DNA of 64,000 bases from Candidatus Binatia bacterium (GTDB lineage: Bacteria; Desulfobacterota; Binatia; UBA1149; CAITLU01): positions 1-64,000 of the forward strand of contig DASXOZ010000006.1 in the NCBI GenBank assembly GCA_036493895.1, written 5' to 3'. The position numbers and the translations under genes were made by a program. Under the pieces are notes generated by a model, which was not told where the DNA came from, searched no databases, and was given only the letters and a program-made list of their open reading frames with translations. Shown piece after piece: positions 1 to 7,950 of this stretch. Position 1 is the first letter of the stretch. Every line of letters begins with the position of its first letter.

Positions 1-1
1 A

Positions 2-106
2 GGTCGCTGCCTGATCTACTTCGACTCGAACGGGAACACCGTGGGGGTCAGGCCGAGCGCCGAGACGTCGATGACGAGGACGAGGGAGCTTCTCGGCTTC
101 GCGTAG
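2..106 (+). CDS. C-terminal end of an unidentified protein (start lies left of the window)
   Basis: An open frame enters from the left edge and ends at a TAG, leaving 34 residues that begin GRCLIYFDSNGNTVG and end RELLGFA. Nothing in this tail is diagnostic of a family. It lies about 75 bases upstream of the roadblock gene on the same strand, so the two could be co-transcribed. It could also be a chance open frame, because only the terminal part is visible. Confidence 0.35.
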   Translation, partial: GRCLIYFDSNGNTVGVRPSAETSMTRTRELLGFA

Positions 107-182
107 AGGAAAATCTCCGGCCCAAAACCGGCTCGTCCAGAGATCAGAGGTTTTTCGTTCGGACAGCTCGGGAGGTTTGTCG

Positions 183-683
183 ATGAGCGATGTCATTCGC
201 AGGACCCTTCTCACTCTCAAGGACGTCGAGGGCACGCGCGGAAGCTTCGTCCTGAACGGCGATGGCGTCCTGCTCGCGATGGAAATGCCGGCCTTCGCCG
301 ACCCGACGATGTTCGCCGACCTCGGTCCGCGAATCGAGCGGCTCGCCGAGAGCTTCACGGCGCTCGGCGAGGAGCTCGAGAGTTGCCTGCTCCGCTTCTC
401 GGACCACCTGTTGAGCATCAAGTGGTTCGCGAAGGGCGGAGCGCTGTGCATCCTGACGGAGAGTTCGGTGAACCTGCCGGCGCTACGAATGGCGATGAAC
501 CTTGCGCACCGGCGCCTGGCCGGTGAAATCGCCGCCGCGCCGCCGCTGGTTCCCACTCCTGCACCCGCCCCCGCTGCGGCCGCTGCACCTTCGGTGAATG
601 GCACGGCGCCGGGAGCCAAGCCCGCCGCGGAGCAAGCGGAGCAGAAGACCGTCCGGTTCTACCGCGGCCATCCCGTCGATTGA
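183..683 (+). CDS. Roadblock/LC7-domain protein with Ala/Pro-rich tail
   Basis: This 166-residue protein has a roadblock/LC7-type fold over roughly residues 1-115, the family that includes MglB-like regulators of small Ras-like GTPases in cell polarity and motility. Visible hallmarks are the N-terminal helix, a strand segment ending GSFVLNGDGVLLAM, and the later segment LSIKWFAKGGALCILTE. Residues about 120-155 form a low-complexity Ala/Pro linker, and the protein ends in a distinct tail, TVRFYRGHPVD. The ATG was chosen because GGAGG sits seven bases upstream; an in-frame TTG two codons earlier has no such spacing. No GTPase partner lies in the window. Assignment to the superfamily is fairly safe; the partner is unknown. 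Confidence 0.8.
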   Translation: MSDVIRRTLLTLKDVEGTRGSFVLNGDGVLLAMEMPAFADPTMFADLGPRIERLAESFTALGEELESCLLRFSDHLLSIKWFAKGGALCILTESSVNLPALRMAMNLAHRRLAGEIAAAPPLVPTPAPAPAAAAAPSVNGTAPGAKPAAEQAEQKTVRFYRGHPVD

Positions 684-756
684 CGTTGTCGAATCCTGAC
701 GGCGGAGCGCAGAGGCAGGACGGCGCGAAGCAGCTCGTTGGATCGTGATCCGATCC

Positions 757-1482
757 CTACGCGTGCTTCGCCCAGAACGACTCGAGCGCCGCAGCAACCT
801 CCGCCGGCTTCTGCAGCGGCCAGTGGTGGCCGCAACCATCGAGCAAGACCAGCTCGCCGCGCGTCCGGGCTGCCAGGCGCTGGCCGAAGCGAGAGTCGAT
901 GAAAGGATCGTCCTTGGCCCACAGGATGAGCGTCGGCATCGTGATCGCCGCAAGACCGTCCTGCCATTCCTCGCTGACGCGAATCGCCGACCGGTAGAGC
1001 GCCAGGATGCAGCTCTTCATCGTGTCGTCGAAGTAGGCGGCAGTAACGAGCGCGTCTTCGCGAGGGGTGCCGGCAGCGATCATTCCCTCGACCGACTCGT
1101 CGTGTCCTACGGCCGACATGAGAAGCTCGCCGATCTCGGGCGTCTGCCACTGCTTTGCGATTTCGTGCCAGACGTACTCGCGATCGAGACCTCCGTTGCC
1201 GCACGCAAGCGTGCGCACGAGGTCCGGCCGCACCGACGCGACGCGGAGCGCGAACAGACATCCCCAGTCGTGCCCGACGAGATCGACGGGCTCTCCGATG
1301 CGCTCGATCTCGGCGACGAGCCAGTCGACGTAGCTCTCCTTGACGGGACGAAATCCGGCAGGAAGCGGCGTGGAGAAGCCCGGAAGCGAAAGCGCGATCA
1401 CGTTGCGCCTTGCAAGATGGCCTCGCACCTTGTCCCAGAGACGGTGGGTGTCGGGAACGCCGTGAACCAGGAAGGCAGGCAT
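757..1482 (-). CDS. Alpha/beta hydrolase, epoxide hydrolase/haloalkane dehalogenase-like
   Basis: A 241-residue alpha/beta hydrolase. The oxyanion region LVHGVPD is at the N-terminus. The nucleophile elbow reads VGHDWG, so the nucleophile is Asp, as in soluble epoxide hydrolases and haloalkane dehalogenases, not Ser. The acid is in LILWAKDDPF and the catalytic His in GCGHHWPL near the C-terminus. Substrate cannot be deduced; the protein is shorter than typical members (about 290-310), mainly in the cap region. The start MPAFLVHG was preferred because the open frame extending 40 residues upstream is unlike the family. It stands alone, convergent with the roadblock gene. Confidence 0.85.
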   Translation of the reverse strand: MPAFLVHGVPDTHRLWDKVRGHLARRNVIALSLPGFSTPLPAGFRPVKESYVDWLVAEIERIGEPVDLVGHDWGCLFALRVASVRPDLVRTLACGNGGLDREYVWHEIAKQWQTPEIGELLMSAVGHDESVEGMIAAGTPREDALVTAAYFDDTMKSCILALYRSAIRVSEEWQDGLAAITMPTLILWAKDDPFIDSRFGQRLAARTRGELVLLDGCGHHWPLQKPAEVAAALESFWAKHA

Positions 1483-1691
1483 GGCCGTTCCTAGCACCGG
1501 CGCTTGCCCGTAAGAAGTACCGCCGGATGTTCCGCACTCGCGAACCGGCAGCCTCGACGGGGCTGCCGATCGATTCGAGAAAATGGCGCAGACGCGATAC
1601 ACCCGGCATCTGCGAATCGGCAGTCGATCCTGCGATGCGATCGGCCGCGCGCGACGTGGGCGCAGTCTCCGACTGCAGCAGGAAACGAGAC

Positions 1692-2057
1692 TTGTCCAAC
1701 GGTCACGAGCTCATTTACCGGCGCTTCCTGCTCGGTTGCCTGCTGGTCTTCGTCTTCGCCGGATGTGCAACGACGGGCGGCACGCGGCCGCGCGGCCCGG
1801 AAGAGGCCGGAGCGTCGCTTCCGGAGACGCGAACGCCCGCGCCGCAAGCGAGGGTCCCTCGAGCCGATCAGTGCGGATCGGCCCTCGATCCCGAGCAGTG
1901 GAAGATCCAATGCTCCAGCGGAGACCTCGCCATGATGTGCAGGAAGACGGACCCCACCGACAGACGCTGCGCCTTCCGACGATCGAAAACGTACCGGTGG
2001 ACGTACGGTTCCTTCTGCAAACGGTCGCTGCCCTGCTCGCGCCGGGCGTGTCGCTAG
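1692..2057 (+). CDS. Small predicted lipoprotein, Cys-rich
   Basis: This 121-residue protein has a hydrophobic signal and a lipobox, FVFAGC, followed by TTGGTRPRGPEE, so it is predicted to be lipid-anchored. The mature part is Pro-rich and then carries several cysteines (DQCGSALDP, KIQCSSGD, MMCRKTD, RRCAFRR). The only suitable start before the signal is a TTG with a weak AGGAAA upstream. It ends 17 bases from the convergent nucleotidyltransferase-like gene. No known domain; function unknown. Confidence 0.5.
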   Translation: MSNGHELIYRRFLLGCLLVFVFAGCATTGGTRPRGPEEAGASLPETRTPAPQARVPRADQCGSALDPEQWKIQCSSGDLAMMCRKTDPTDRRCAFRRSKTYRWTYGSFCKRSLPCSRRACR

Positions 2058-2073
2058 GGGAACCGCGGCGTCG

Positions 2074-2862
2074 TCAGAGCGGGCTGAACCACGGGCGGCT
2101 GTCGATGCTGCGGATGCGATCGTCGTCCCGTTCCACCGCCTCCGATGGCGGCGGGATCGCGAGCTCGTTCCACACCCAACGCGGGATGCTGCGTGCCCGT
2201 CCCGGTGCAAGCCAGCTGAACAGCGACATGACCGACGCAAGCAGTCGTTCCTCACCGCGCAGACGCTCGAGCAGCGCTTTCCAGTCGAGCTGCGAGCCGC
2301 AGCAGTAGAGGATGTTCACGATATCGGGGAAGTCGCAGCGCTCGCGTTGCACGACGTGGATCTTGCTCCAGATCAGCTCTTCGGGCGGCACCAGGCGCAG
2401 AGTATCGCCATGGATGCTCACCACCGGGCCGAGCGTGAGCCAGGCAGCATCGACTTCGCCTTTCCTGTTCGCCAGCTGCCAGATGATGTCGACGATGACG
2501 CCCCGCCCGGTCGCCCGGTAGATCCATCCTCGGTCGTAGGGTTTTTCGTCGTAGAGATCGTGGAACCCGGCATCGCTGGTGACCGCGACGATCGCGTCGC
2601 GATCCTGCGCGAGCACACACAGGTCCAGGTCCTTCGTGTTGCGCCAGATGGCAGTGTAGAAAGACGTCGCGAAGCCTCCGCTGGCCGCCAGAGGCAAGCC
2701 GCGTTCTCCTGCCAGAGTGATCACCCGGCGCATGCCATCCCACTCGGATTCCGCGACGAAGTCCTCCATGTTCGCAGGCGCGTGCACAGCAACGGGCGGC
2801 CGCGCGGCTCGCGCACTGCGACACCCGGAAGCGAGCGGCGAGTCGGTCGAAGGCCCGCTCAT
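2074..2862 (-). CDS. Nucleotidyltransferase-fold protein (AbiEii/DUF-type)
   Basis: A 262-residue protein with the nucleotidyltransferase-fold signature GGFATSF followed by KDLDL, i.e. the GG and D-x-D elements that bind metal and nucleotide. A later VIVDIIW could supply the third acidic residue. Such proteins are common as uncharacterised nucleotidyltransferases or as toxin-like AbiEii relatives; no antitoxin is adjacent here. It is the last gene of a tightly coupled trio, its ATG overlapping the TGA of the metallophosphoesterase by four bases (ATGA). The first 30 residues are low-complexity and the true start could be MEDFVAES, about 32 codons downstream. Confidence 0.7.
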   Translation of the reverse strand: MSGPSTDSPLASGCRSARAARPPVAVHAPANMEDFVAESEWDGMRRVITLAGERGLPLAASGGFATSFYTAIWRNTKDLDLCVLAQDRDAIVAVTSDAGFHDLYDEKPYDRGWIYRATGRGVIVDIIWQLANRKGEVDAAWLTLGPVVSIHGDTLRLVPPEELIWSKIHVVQRERCDFPDIVNILYCCGSQLDWKALLERLRGEERLLASVMSLFSWLAPGRARSIPRWVWNELAIPPPSEAVERDDDRIRSIDSRPWFSPL

Positions 2863-3623
2863 GGCGCCGTCCACTCCTGCTCTCCGGCAAGATTCCCACG
2901 ACTGTCGCAACCGTTGCTCAACGTATAGATCGCATACGGCCGCTTGATCAGCGGCATCGCGACGTTGCGCACGGGAACGCCGCCGGGCGTCAGTCCTTTC
3001 TCGGCTCCATGGTGCGCGTGGCCGTGCACCACGAGATCGGCGCCGCCGCGATCGATCGCCTCGCCGAGCTGATAGGCCCCGAGGAAGGGATAGATCTCGA
3101 GGCGCTCACCCGCCAGCGTGTCCTTCACTGGAGCATAGTGGACGAGCGCAATCCTGTGGTCGGCTTCCAGTTCGCGCAGATTGCACTCCAGCAGCCGCGC
3201 GGCGTCCTCGGTGAGCTGCATGAACGCCTTCATTTCGGGCTCGCCGAACCTGTGCCCGCAGGCACCCGGAAATCCGCCGCCGAATCCTTTCGCGCCGGCA
3301 ATCCCGATCCTTGTCCCGCCGATCTCGAGCGTGACGGCTTCGCCTTCGAGCACGATGACGCCAACGGCCTCGAGTGCACGTCGCACGGTGTCCGGCGCCT
3401 CGGCGTGGTAGTCGTGGTTTCCGAGCACGGCAACGACGGGCAGCGGCAGATCCCGCAGCTCGCCGACGAGCACGTCGGCCTGCGCCTGGTTGCCGAGATT
3501 CGTCAGATCGCCGGCAAGCAGCAGGACGTCCGCATGGGCCGCGAGCTTCATCCAGTGCGGCCTCAGGCAGCCTCGGGAATCCTCGGCTACGTGGGTATCC
3601 CCTACCGCGGCAATCGTGATCAT
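2859..3623 (-). CDS. Calcineurin-like metallophosphoesterase
   Basis: A 254-residue protein with the full metallophosphoesterase motif set in order: VGDTH at the N-terminus, LAGDLTN, LGNHDY, LVHYAP and VHGHAHHG. These residues coordinate the di-metal centre that hydrolyses phosphoesters. The length is typical for small bacterial members, and no signal peptide is visible, so it should be cytoplasmic. It is the middle gene of a trio joined at both ends by ATGA overlaps, arguing for translational coupling with the BON-domain gene before it and the nucleotidyltransferase-like gene after it. Substrate unknown. Confidence 0.88.
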   Translation of the reverse strand: MITIAAVGDTHVAEDSRGCLRPHWMKLAAHADVLLLAGDLTNLGNQAQADVLVGELRDLPLPVVAVLGNHDYHAEAPDTVRRALEAVGVIVLEGEAVTLEIGGTRIGIAGAKGFGGGFPGACGHRFGEPEMKAFMQLTEDAARLLECNLRELEADHRIALVHYAPVKDTLAGERLEIYPFLGAYQLGEAIDRGGADLVVHGHAHHGAEKGLTPGGVPVRNVAMPLIKRPYAIYTLSNGCDSRGNLAGEQEWTAP

Positions 3624-3871
3624 TCGAGCGACTCGGGCTCACCCGGCTCCGCCAGCTCGATCACCGTAATGTCGTTGCGCACGGCAAGGCCAGGCAGCAC
3701 TTCCTCGGTGATGCGCTGGACGGCCGCGCGCCGCTCCCGGGTCGTCACCTGTCCGCAGAGGTGCACTCGACCGTTGGCGACGGTGATGCGGATATCGAGC
3801 ACGTTGACGCGCGCATCGACGGCGAGCGCCTCCTCGAGCCTGGCCACGAGGTACTGGTATTCCTGGTTCAT
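3620..3871 (-). CDS. Small BON-domain protein
   Basis: This 83-residue protein matches a single BON domain: an amphipathic helix (LVARLEEALAVDAR), strand VLDIRITVANGRVHLCGQV, helix TTRERRAAVQRITEEV, and a final strand VRNDITVIEL. BON domains are usually periplasmic or membrane-associated, but this copy has no signal peptide. The ATG was chosen because GAGAGG lies just upstream; an earlier ATG 18 codons upstream lacks this. Its stop overlaps the start of the metallophosphoesterase, so it opens the three-gene operon. Confidence 0.75.
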   Translation of the reverse strand: MNQEYQYLVARLEEALAVDARVNVLDIRITVANGRVHLCGQVTTRERRAAVQRITEEVLPGLAVRNDITVIELAEPGEPESLE

Positions 3872-4002
3872 CGCCGGCCTCTCGATACGCGATGCCAAGT
3901 TGGACTCGCCGTCATCGGCCGGCAAGAGCCGCAGAAGACGGGATGTTCGAAGAGGACTCGCACGGGGCGTCAGGCAAGCGGGTCGCCGCGTTTGCAGCGC
4001 GA

Positions 4003-4260
4003 ATGCGTGACACCCGACGGAGGCTTACCGCGATGAGCGCGATATGGCGACGGCTGAGGCAGGCCGGCGTTGCGGCCCCGATCGACGATCGCCTGTTGCA
4101 TTACGTGCTGGTCGGCGCGGCGTCCCTCGTCTACGTCAACGCGCCCGAAGCAAGGCTGCTGACAGGCGTCGATCCGTTCTCCCGACGTCGTGTCGAGGAG
4201 CACGCAGCCGCACTGGTCGCGCTTCTGCTTCCGAACGCAGCCGCGGTACGGACACGTTGA
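4003..4260 (+). pseudogene. Remnant of a TetR-family regulator (C-terminal domain only)
   Basis: About 75-85 codons resemble the C-terminal ligand-binding part of TetR-family repressors: AIWRRLRQAGVAAP, then LHYVLVGAASLVYVNAPEAR, then a terminal helix EEHAAALVALLLP. The N-terminal helix-turn-helix half is missing; the upstream DNA is occupied on the other strand by the BON gene. An ATG within the remnant (position 4033) has GGAGG nine bases before it, so a short protein could still be made, but without a DNA-binding domain. A decayed gene is the simplest reading. Confidence 0.55.
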
Positions 4261-4409
4261 GCTCGAGCCGCCGGGGCAAGCGGCGGTCTCGATGAGACCG
4301 AAAGCCATACGCGTTCCCGAGCCTGCTGCAACGCCCGGCAAAATGTCGACGTCCGGGGCGATGGCAGGCGCATCGACTTCGTCGCGATGCTACGCTGCGC
4401 CCCAACGCG

Positions 4410-5657
4410 ATGTGGCGATCCCCTGCTTCCGACTCGCGCAGCGGCATCGGCGCTGCGATCGTGGCCAACGTCACGCTCGGCGGCCTGCTGCTCGCGATGT
4501 GGATCCTCGAGGCGCGCTGGCCCGCCGTCTACTACCGGGTGATCCCCGAGGACGCGCCGATCGAATGGGCAACGTTCTGGGCCGAATTTCTCGCGGCTGC
4601 GGCGAACGCTCTTCTCGCGTGGCGGACCAGGCGTGGAGGCATTGCGGCATGGTGGTATTGCGCCGGCCTCGCGCTTTTCTGCTTTGGGGTCGCCGGCGAG
4701 GAAATCTCGTGGGGCCAGCGCCTGCTCGGGTTCCAGTCACCGAGTTACATGCTGGCCCACAATGTCCAGCTCGAGACCAACATCCACAACCTGTTCCGCC
4801 CCGAAGTGTGGAGCAGCGGAATCTATCTGCTGATTGCCGGGTTCGGGTTGCTCGCGCCGTTGCTCCTGCTGCTACCGGGACCGGCGCGGCTCGCGCGGCG
4901 GTTCTCGATCTACGTTCCGCCGGCGAGCTGGACTCCGGGCTACGCCGCAGTGCTCGCGGCCTACGTGTTTCGCCCTTACCACCTTTGCGAAGAAGTCGTC
5001 GAGCTGGCGATCGGTATCGGATTCGTGCTCGCGGCCGTGAACGAGCTGGGCGCCCGAAGCGAAGATTCCTCTTCATGGGGCGCCCCCGCTTCGCGGATGG
5101 CCGGCACTGCCGCGCTGATGCTGGCGCTCGGCATCGCGACGACATGGGCTACGCAGAACCCGCCCGTCGACGAAGCCCCGCGCATCGCGAGCGCGAAAGC
5201 CGAGCTCGAAGCGCTGCGCGAGGATCTGGTGGCGATGCGCCAGCAGCGCTCCGGACGATTCGTGACGAACTGCAATCTTCAGGCTCGCCTTCATTCCCTC
5301 GACCGTGAGCAGGTGCTTCTGCCCCTTCTCGCCGACGGTGCTTTCGCCAGGCTCGTCGCCACCGAGGATCCCAAGCGCGCGAAATACCTGCTCGACCCGT
5401 GGAACATGCCGTACTGGATCAGCGACCAGTGCGATTCGGCGGCGCGTTACATCATGCTGTTCTCGTTCGGGCCGAACCGGCGAAGGGAATCCACCGAGTG
5501 GGAGGCCGGGGGCGACGATCTTTCGACTTACGCGTTCCATCTCGGCACCCCGCGGCCGGGCGACTGGCACGCCCTGGCCCGCGAAGAGCGCGCAGGCCGC
5601 GCCGGTCACGTCGAAAAGCAGGAGCCGGCGGCCGACGGGGAGACGCCAGGCCATTGA
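4410..5657 (+). CDS. Membrane protein with conserved EEISWGQR motif and GspG-like C-terminal domain
   Basis: A 415-residue protein with several membrane segments in its first 260 residues (around 15-33, 57-71, 80-95, 136-156, 168-185, 190-215, 232-248). Residues 96-104 read GEEISWGQR and residues 118-129 NVQLETNIHNLF, a motif pair seen in a widespread family of uncharacterised integral membrane proteins. After the last helix comes a soluble region, about 265-415, containing LLDPWNMPYWIS and then MLFSFGPNRR with downstream GGDDL. This follows the order of the C-terminal domain of GspG-type pseudopilins (DPWGNPY, then SLGADG with an acidic loop). No strong ribosome site precedes the ATG. Function unknown; a pseudopilin-like domain on a polytopic protein is unusual. 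Confidence 0.75.
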   Translation: MWRSPASDSRSGIGAAIVANVTLGGLLLAMWILEARWPAVYYRVIPEDAPIEWATFWAEFLAAAANALLAWRTRRGGIAAWWYCAGLALFCFGVAGEEISWGQRLLGFQSPSYMLAHNVQLETNIHNLFRPEVWSSGIYLLIAGFGLLAPLLLLLPGPARLARRFSIYVPPASWTPGYAAVLAAYVFRPYHLCEEVVELAIGIGFVLAAVNELGARSEDSSSWGAPASRMAGTAALMLALGIATTWATQNPPVDEAPRIASAKAELEALREDLVAMRQQRSGRFVTNCNLQARLHSLDREQVLLPLLADGAFARLVATEDPKRAKYLLDPWNMPYWISDQCDSAARYIMLFSFGPNRRRESTEWEAGGDDLSTYAFHLGTPRPGDWHALAREERAGRAGHVEKQEPAADGETPGH

Positions 5658-5748
5658 CCGGACGATGCCCGCCACAATAGAGTGCATGGGCAAGCGCGCC
5701 GGCCTGACCGCCTGCGGCGTGAGCAATCATCGACGGGGGTTCGCAGCC

Positions 5749-6867
5749 ATGAAGAGCCTGTTCGGCCGATCGATCGCGATCGCCATCACGTGCATCGCGG
5801 CAGTTCCCGCCGCGGCCCAGTACCGCGACGACCACCTGACCTGCTACAAGGTCCATGATCCCGTCACGGTGAAGGGAACTGCCGACATCGATACTGCGGC
5901 ATTCGGACTGGCTCCGGGATGCACGGTCTCCAAAGCGGCGCTGCTGTGCTCACCATCGGCGACGTCGAAAGTCGTCACCTCGCCAGTGGCTGCCTCGCTC
6001 GGCGGACCGCGTTCGGGCGGCGAGCAGATCTGCTACAAGGTCAAGTGCCCGGCACCGACGACGGACTCCCAGCTCCTCGTCGACGAATTCGGATCACGCA
6101 CGCTCGACAAGCTGAAGACTTCGCTCGTCTGCGGGCCGGCCGCTGCTGGCGCCGGCGAACTGTTCACGTTCCAGCATTACGCGCGGGGGCTCGCGCAGAT
6201 CGCGCAGACGAGCACCGCCGACGGGCCGACGCTGCACGTGCGCTCGCTCGACGGCTTCGCACCGGATACGCCCGATGCGGCCAAGTCGGCGCCCGGTGAA
6301 AACGGCGGCAGTGGAGTCGTCGTCGTCTTGAACAGCGTCGACGGATTCGGCGTTCGCGTCCGCGACGACCGCGATTCGCGTGCATCGCTCGGAAACACGG
6401 CGCGCCGTGCCGGCGCCGCGCTCGACGTGCGTGGACACAACGACGAGAGCGACAGCGAAACCGAGTCGATCTCCGTCGCCGTCGGAAGCAGCGGCGTTTC
6501 GACCACGGCGTATTTCCCACGACTGCAGCGCCTTGCGGGCGCCGCAGGCCGCACCGGCATCGTGACCTGCAGCGGAGCCGTCTCGGGCCAGGCAGGCGAA
6601 TCCGTTCCCGGCGATCCGCGATGGTCGTGGACGAGCCCGGTATGGCCCGACAGCTACAAGACGGGCACCACTGCGATGGCCGACTCGGCGGAATTCCAAT
6701 GGGAGAACGGCTGCGTCGACATCACGTCGCCCGACGGAACGGTGCTCAGCGGAGACCGCCTCGTGATCAGCCTCGCCAACAGCACCGCCACGCATCTCAA
6801 GCGCGTGACCATCACCGGGAGCGGCGGTCTTGCAGCCTTTGCGCTGAAGGACGAGACCTCGAACTGA
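5749..6867 (+). CDS. Secreted protein with duplicated CYKV motif
   Basis: A 372-residue protein with a clear signal peptide (MKSLFGRSIAIAITCIAAVPAAAQ). The mature N-terminus contains two related segments, HLTCYKVHDP and QICYKVKCP, each followed by a short strand and a second Cys (KAALLCSPS and TSLVCGPA), suggesting an internal duplication of a about 65-residue unit. I recall similar CYKVK units in secreted proteins of uncultured deltaproteobacteria-like genomes but cannot attach a function. The remaining two thirds is probably beta-rich, with two further Cys pairs. A G-rich stretch about 13 bases upstream could serve as ribosome site. Confidence 0.7.
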   Translation: MKSLFGRSIAIAITCIAAVPAAAQYRDDHLTCYKVHDPVTVKGTADIDTAAFGLAPGCTVSKAALLCSPSATSKVVTSPVAASLGGPRSGGEQICYKVKCPAPTTDSQLLVDEFGSRTLDKLKTSLVCGPAAAGAGELFTFQHYARGLAQIAQTSTADGPTLHVRSLDGFAPDTPDAAKSAPGENGGSGVVVVLNSVDGFGVRVRDDRDSRASLGNTARRAGAALDVRGHNDESDSETESISVAVGSSGVSTTAYFPRLQRLAGAAGRTGIVTCSGAVSGQAGESVPGDPRWSWTSPVWPDSYKTGTTAMADSAEFQWENGCVDITSPDGTVLSGDRLVISLANSTATHLKRVTITGSGGLAAFALKDETSN

Positions 6868-6903
6868 CGGCGGTGCGCGCCAGCATCTGAATCCCGGAGT
6901 TCC

Positions 6904-7431
6904 ATGCCGGAAGGTCGCGCCTCTTCGTTCAATCTCAGCCGCGTGTTCACGCGCATGAACGGCGTGATCGTGGCGATCCTGCGTTCCCCGCTGCGGGGCT
7001 TGCTCGATGCGCAACTGATGCTGGTGACCGTCACCGGTCGCAGGTCGGGTAAGCGCTACACCATTCCGGTCGGCTACCAGCGCGACGGCAACTCCATCAC
7101 GGTGCTCGTGTCGCGCGCGCAGACGAAGAAATGGTGGCGCAACTACCGCGAGCCGGGTCCCGTCGAAGTCTACACGCGCGGCCGTTCGCACGACGGCACG
7201 GCCCGTGTGATCGCGCCGGAGTCCCCCGAGTTCGCGGCTGCGTTCGAGACGACGTTTCGGCAGCTGCCGTGGCTCGGTCCGCAGTTCGGGATCCAGTACG
7301 CGCGAGCGAGCGGGCTGACCGGCGCGCAGCGCGACATCCTGGCAAATGAAGGTGCGGTGGTGCGGATCGACCTCGAAGCGCCTGGGGCCCGCACGAAGGA
7401 CCCGGCAGTCGGCGGCACCGGCAACCGCTGA
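6904..7431 (+). CDS. Deazaflavin (F420)-dependent nitroreductase/quinone reductase-like protein
   Basis: A 175-residue protein of the Ddn/DUF385 type. The diagnostic segment MLVTVTGRRSGKRYTIPVGY carries the phosphate-binding Arg/Lys-rich turn used for F420 or FMN. A second conserved stretch is KKWWRNYREPGPVEVY. Characterised relatives reduce quinones or nitro-compounds with F420H2. Length is normal. CGGAG lies a few bases before the ATG. It follows a secreted protein gene by 36 bases, but nothing suggests a functional link. Whether this organism makes F420 cannot be judged here. Confidence 0.85.
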   Translation: MPEGRASSFNLSRVFTRMNGVIVAILRSPLRGLLDAQLMLVTVTGRRSGKRYTIPVGYQRDGNSITVLVSRAQTKKWWRNYREPGPVEVYTRGRSHDGTARVIAPESPEFAAAFETTFRQLPWLGPQFGIQYARASGLTGAQRDILANEGAVVRIDLEAPGARTKDPAVGGTGNR

Positions 7432-7511
7432 AGCTCTCCGTGCCTCCCGACTGGCAATCGCTTCTCTTTGTGAACGGCGTCTATCATGCGCCGCGACCGG
7501 AGGGGCACTTC

Positions 7512-7907
7512 ATGTACTCGCCGAGAACCGTCACCGCTGCTGCTTTTTTTGCGATCGTTCCCATCGTCGCCGTTTCGCAGCATGCCGCGATCGCCGCATG
7601 CAGCCCGTCGTCGCCGCTTGTGAATCCCGACTTCGACGCCGACATCGTGAGCTGGACTTTACCGGCCGACGCGTCGTGGGCCGCGCCGCAGGACGCGGTG
7701 GCCGCGCTGGTGGAGCTTCGCGCGACGAAGTCCAGCGGGAGCGCGAGCTCGACGGTGACCGCGAACTTCGACGACGTGGCGTTCACGCCGGCCGGTGCGG
7801 CCCACTGCGCCGACCCGGTCTGCCCATTCAATAAGGTGACGGCTGATGACGCGCTTCTCGTGCTGCGCGCGTCGGTCGGTGCCCGACCCCATTCCTCTGG
7901 TGCCTGA
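7512..7907 (+). CDS. Truncated secreted dockerin-like protein ending in a dispersed repeat
   Basis: A 131-residue protein with a signal peptide (MYSPRTVTAAAFFAIVPIVA...IAAC). The mature chain includes ANFDDVAFTP and ends with half of a dockerin-like motif, FNKVTADDALLVLRASVGA. In this organism the same motif normally continues (compare the end of the 1375-residue repeat protein), but here the frame runs into ARPHSSGA and stops. The stop TGA belongs to a GGTGCCTGACCCCATT repeat copy. The gene therefore looks shortened by repeat insertion or an associated deletion. The central part also looks short for a secreted carbohydrate-associated protein. Confidence 0.55.
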   Translation: MYSPRTVTAAAFFAIVPIVAVSQHAAIAACSPSSPLVNPDFDADIVSWTLPADASWAAPQDAVAALVELRATKSSGSASSTVTANFDDVAFTPAGAAHCADPVCPFNKVTADDALLVLRASVGARPHSSGA

Positions 7908-7914
7908 CCCCATT
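7878..7914. repeat. Tandem pair of GGTGCCYGACCCCATT repeats
   Basis: Two near-identical 16-base copies, GGTGCCCGACCCCATT and GGTGCCTGACCCCATT, lie 21 bases apart at the 3' end of the truncated dockerin-like gene. The core TGACCCCAT recurs, inverted or partial, near positions 26976 and 35853. I recall similar sequences as dispersed intergenic repeats in many environmental proteobacteria, but the mobilising element is not in this window. Confidence 0.6.
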
Positions 7915-7950
7915 ACATCCATTGTATGATCTCGTTGCAACCGTCGCTCG

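Noticed and set aside
1546..1568. Hairpin CGGCAGCC/GGCTGCCG upstream of the small lipoprotein gene
   Set aside because: It is short, has no T-run and no clear gene end beside it, so no role can be argued.
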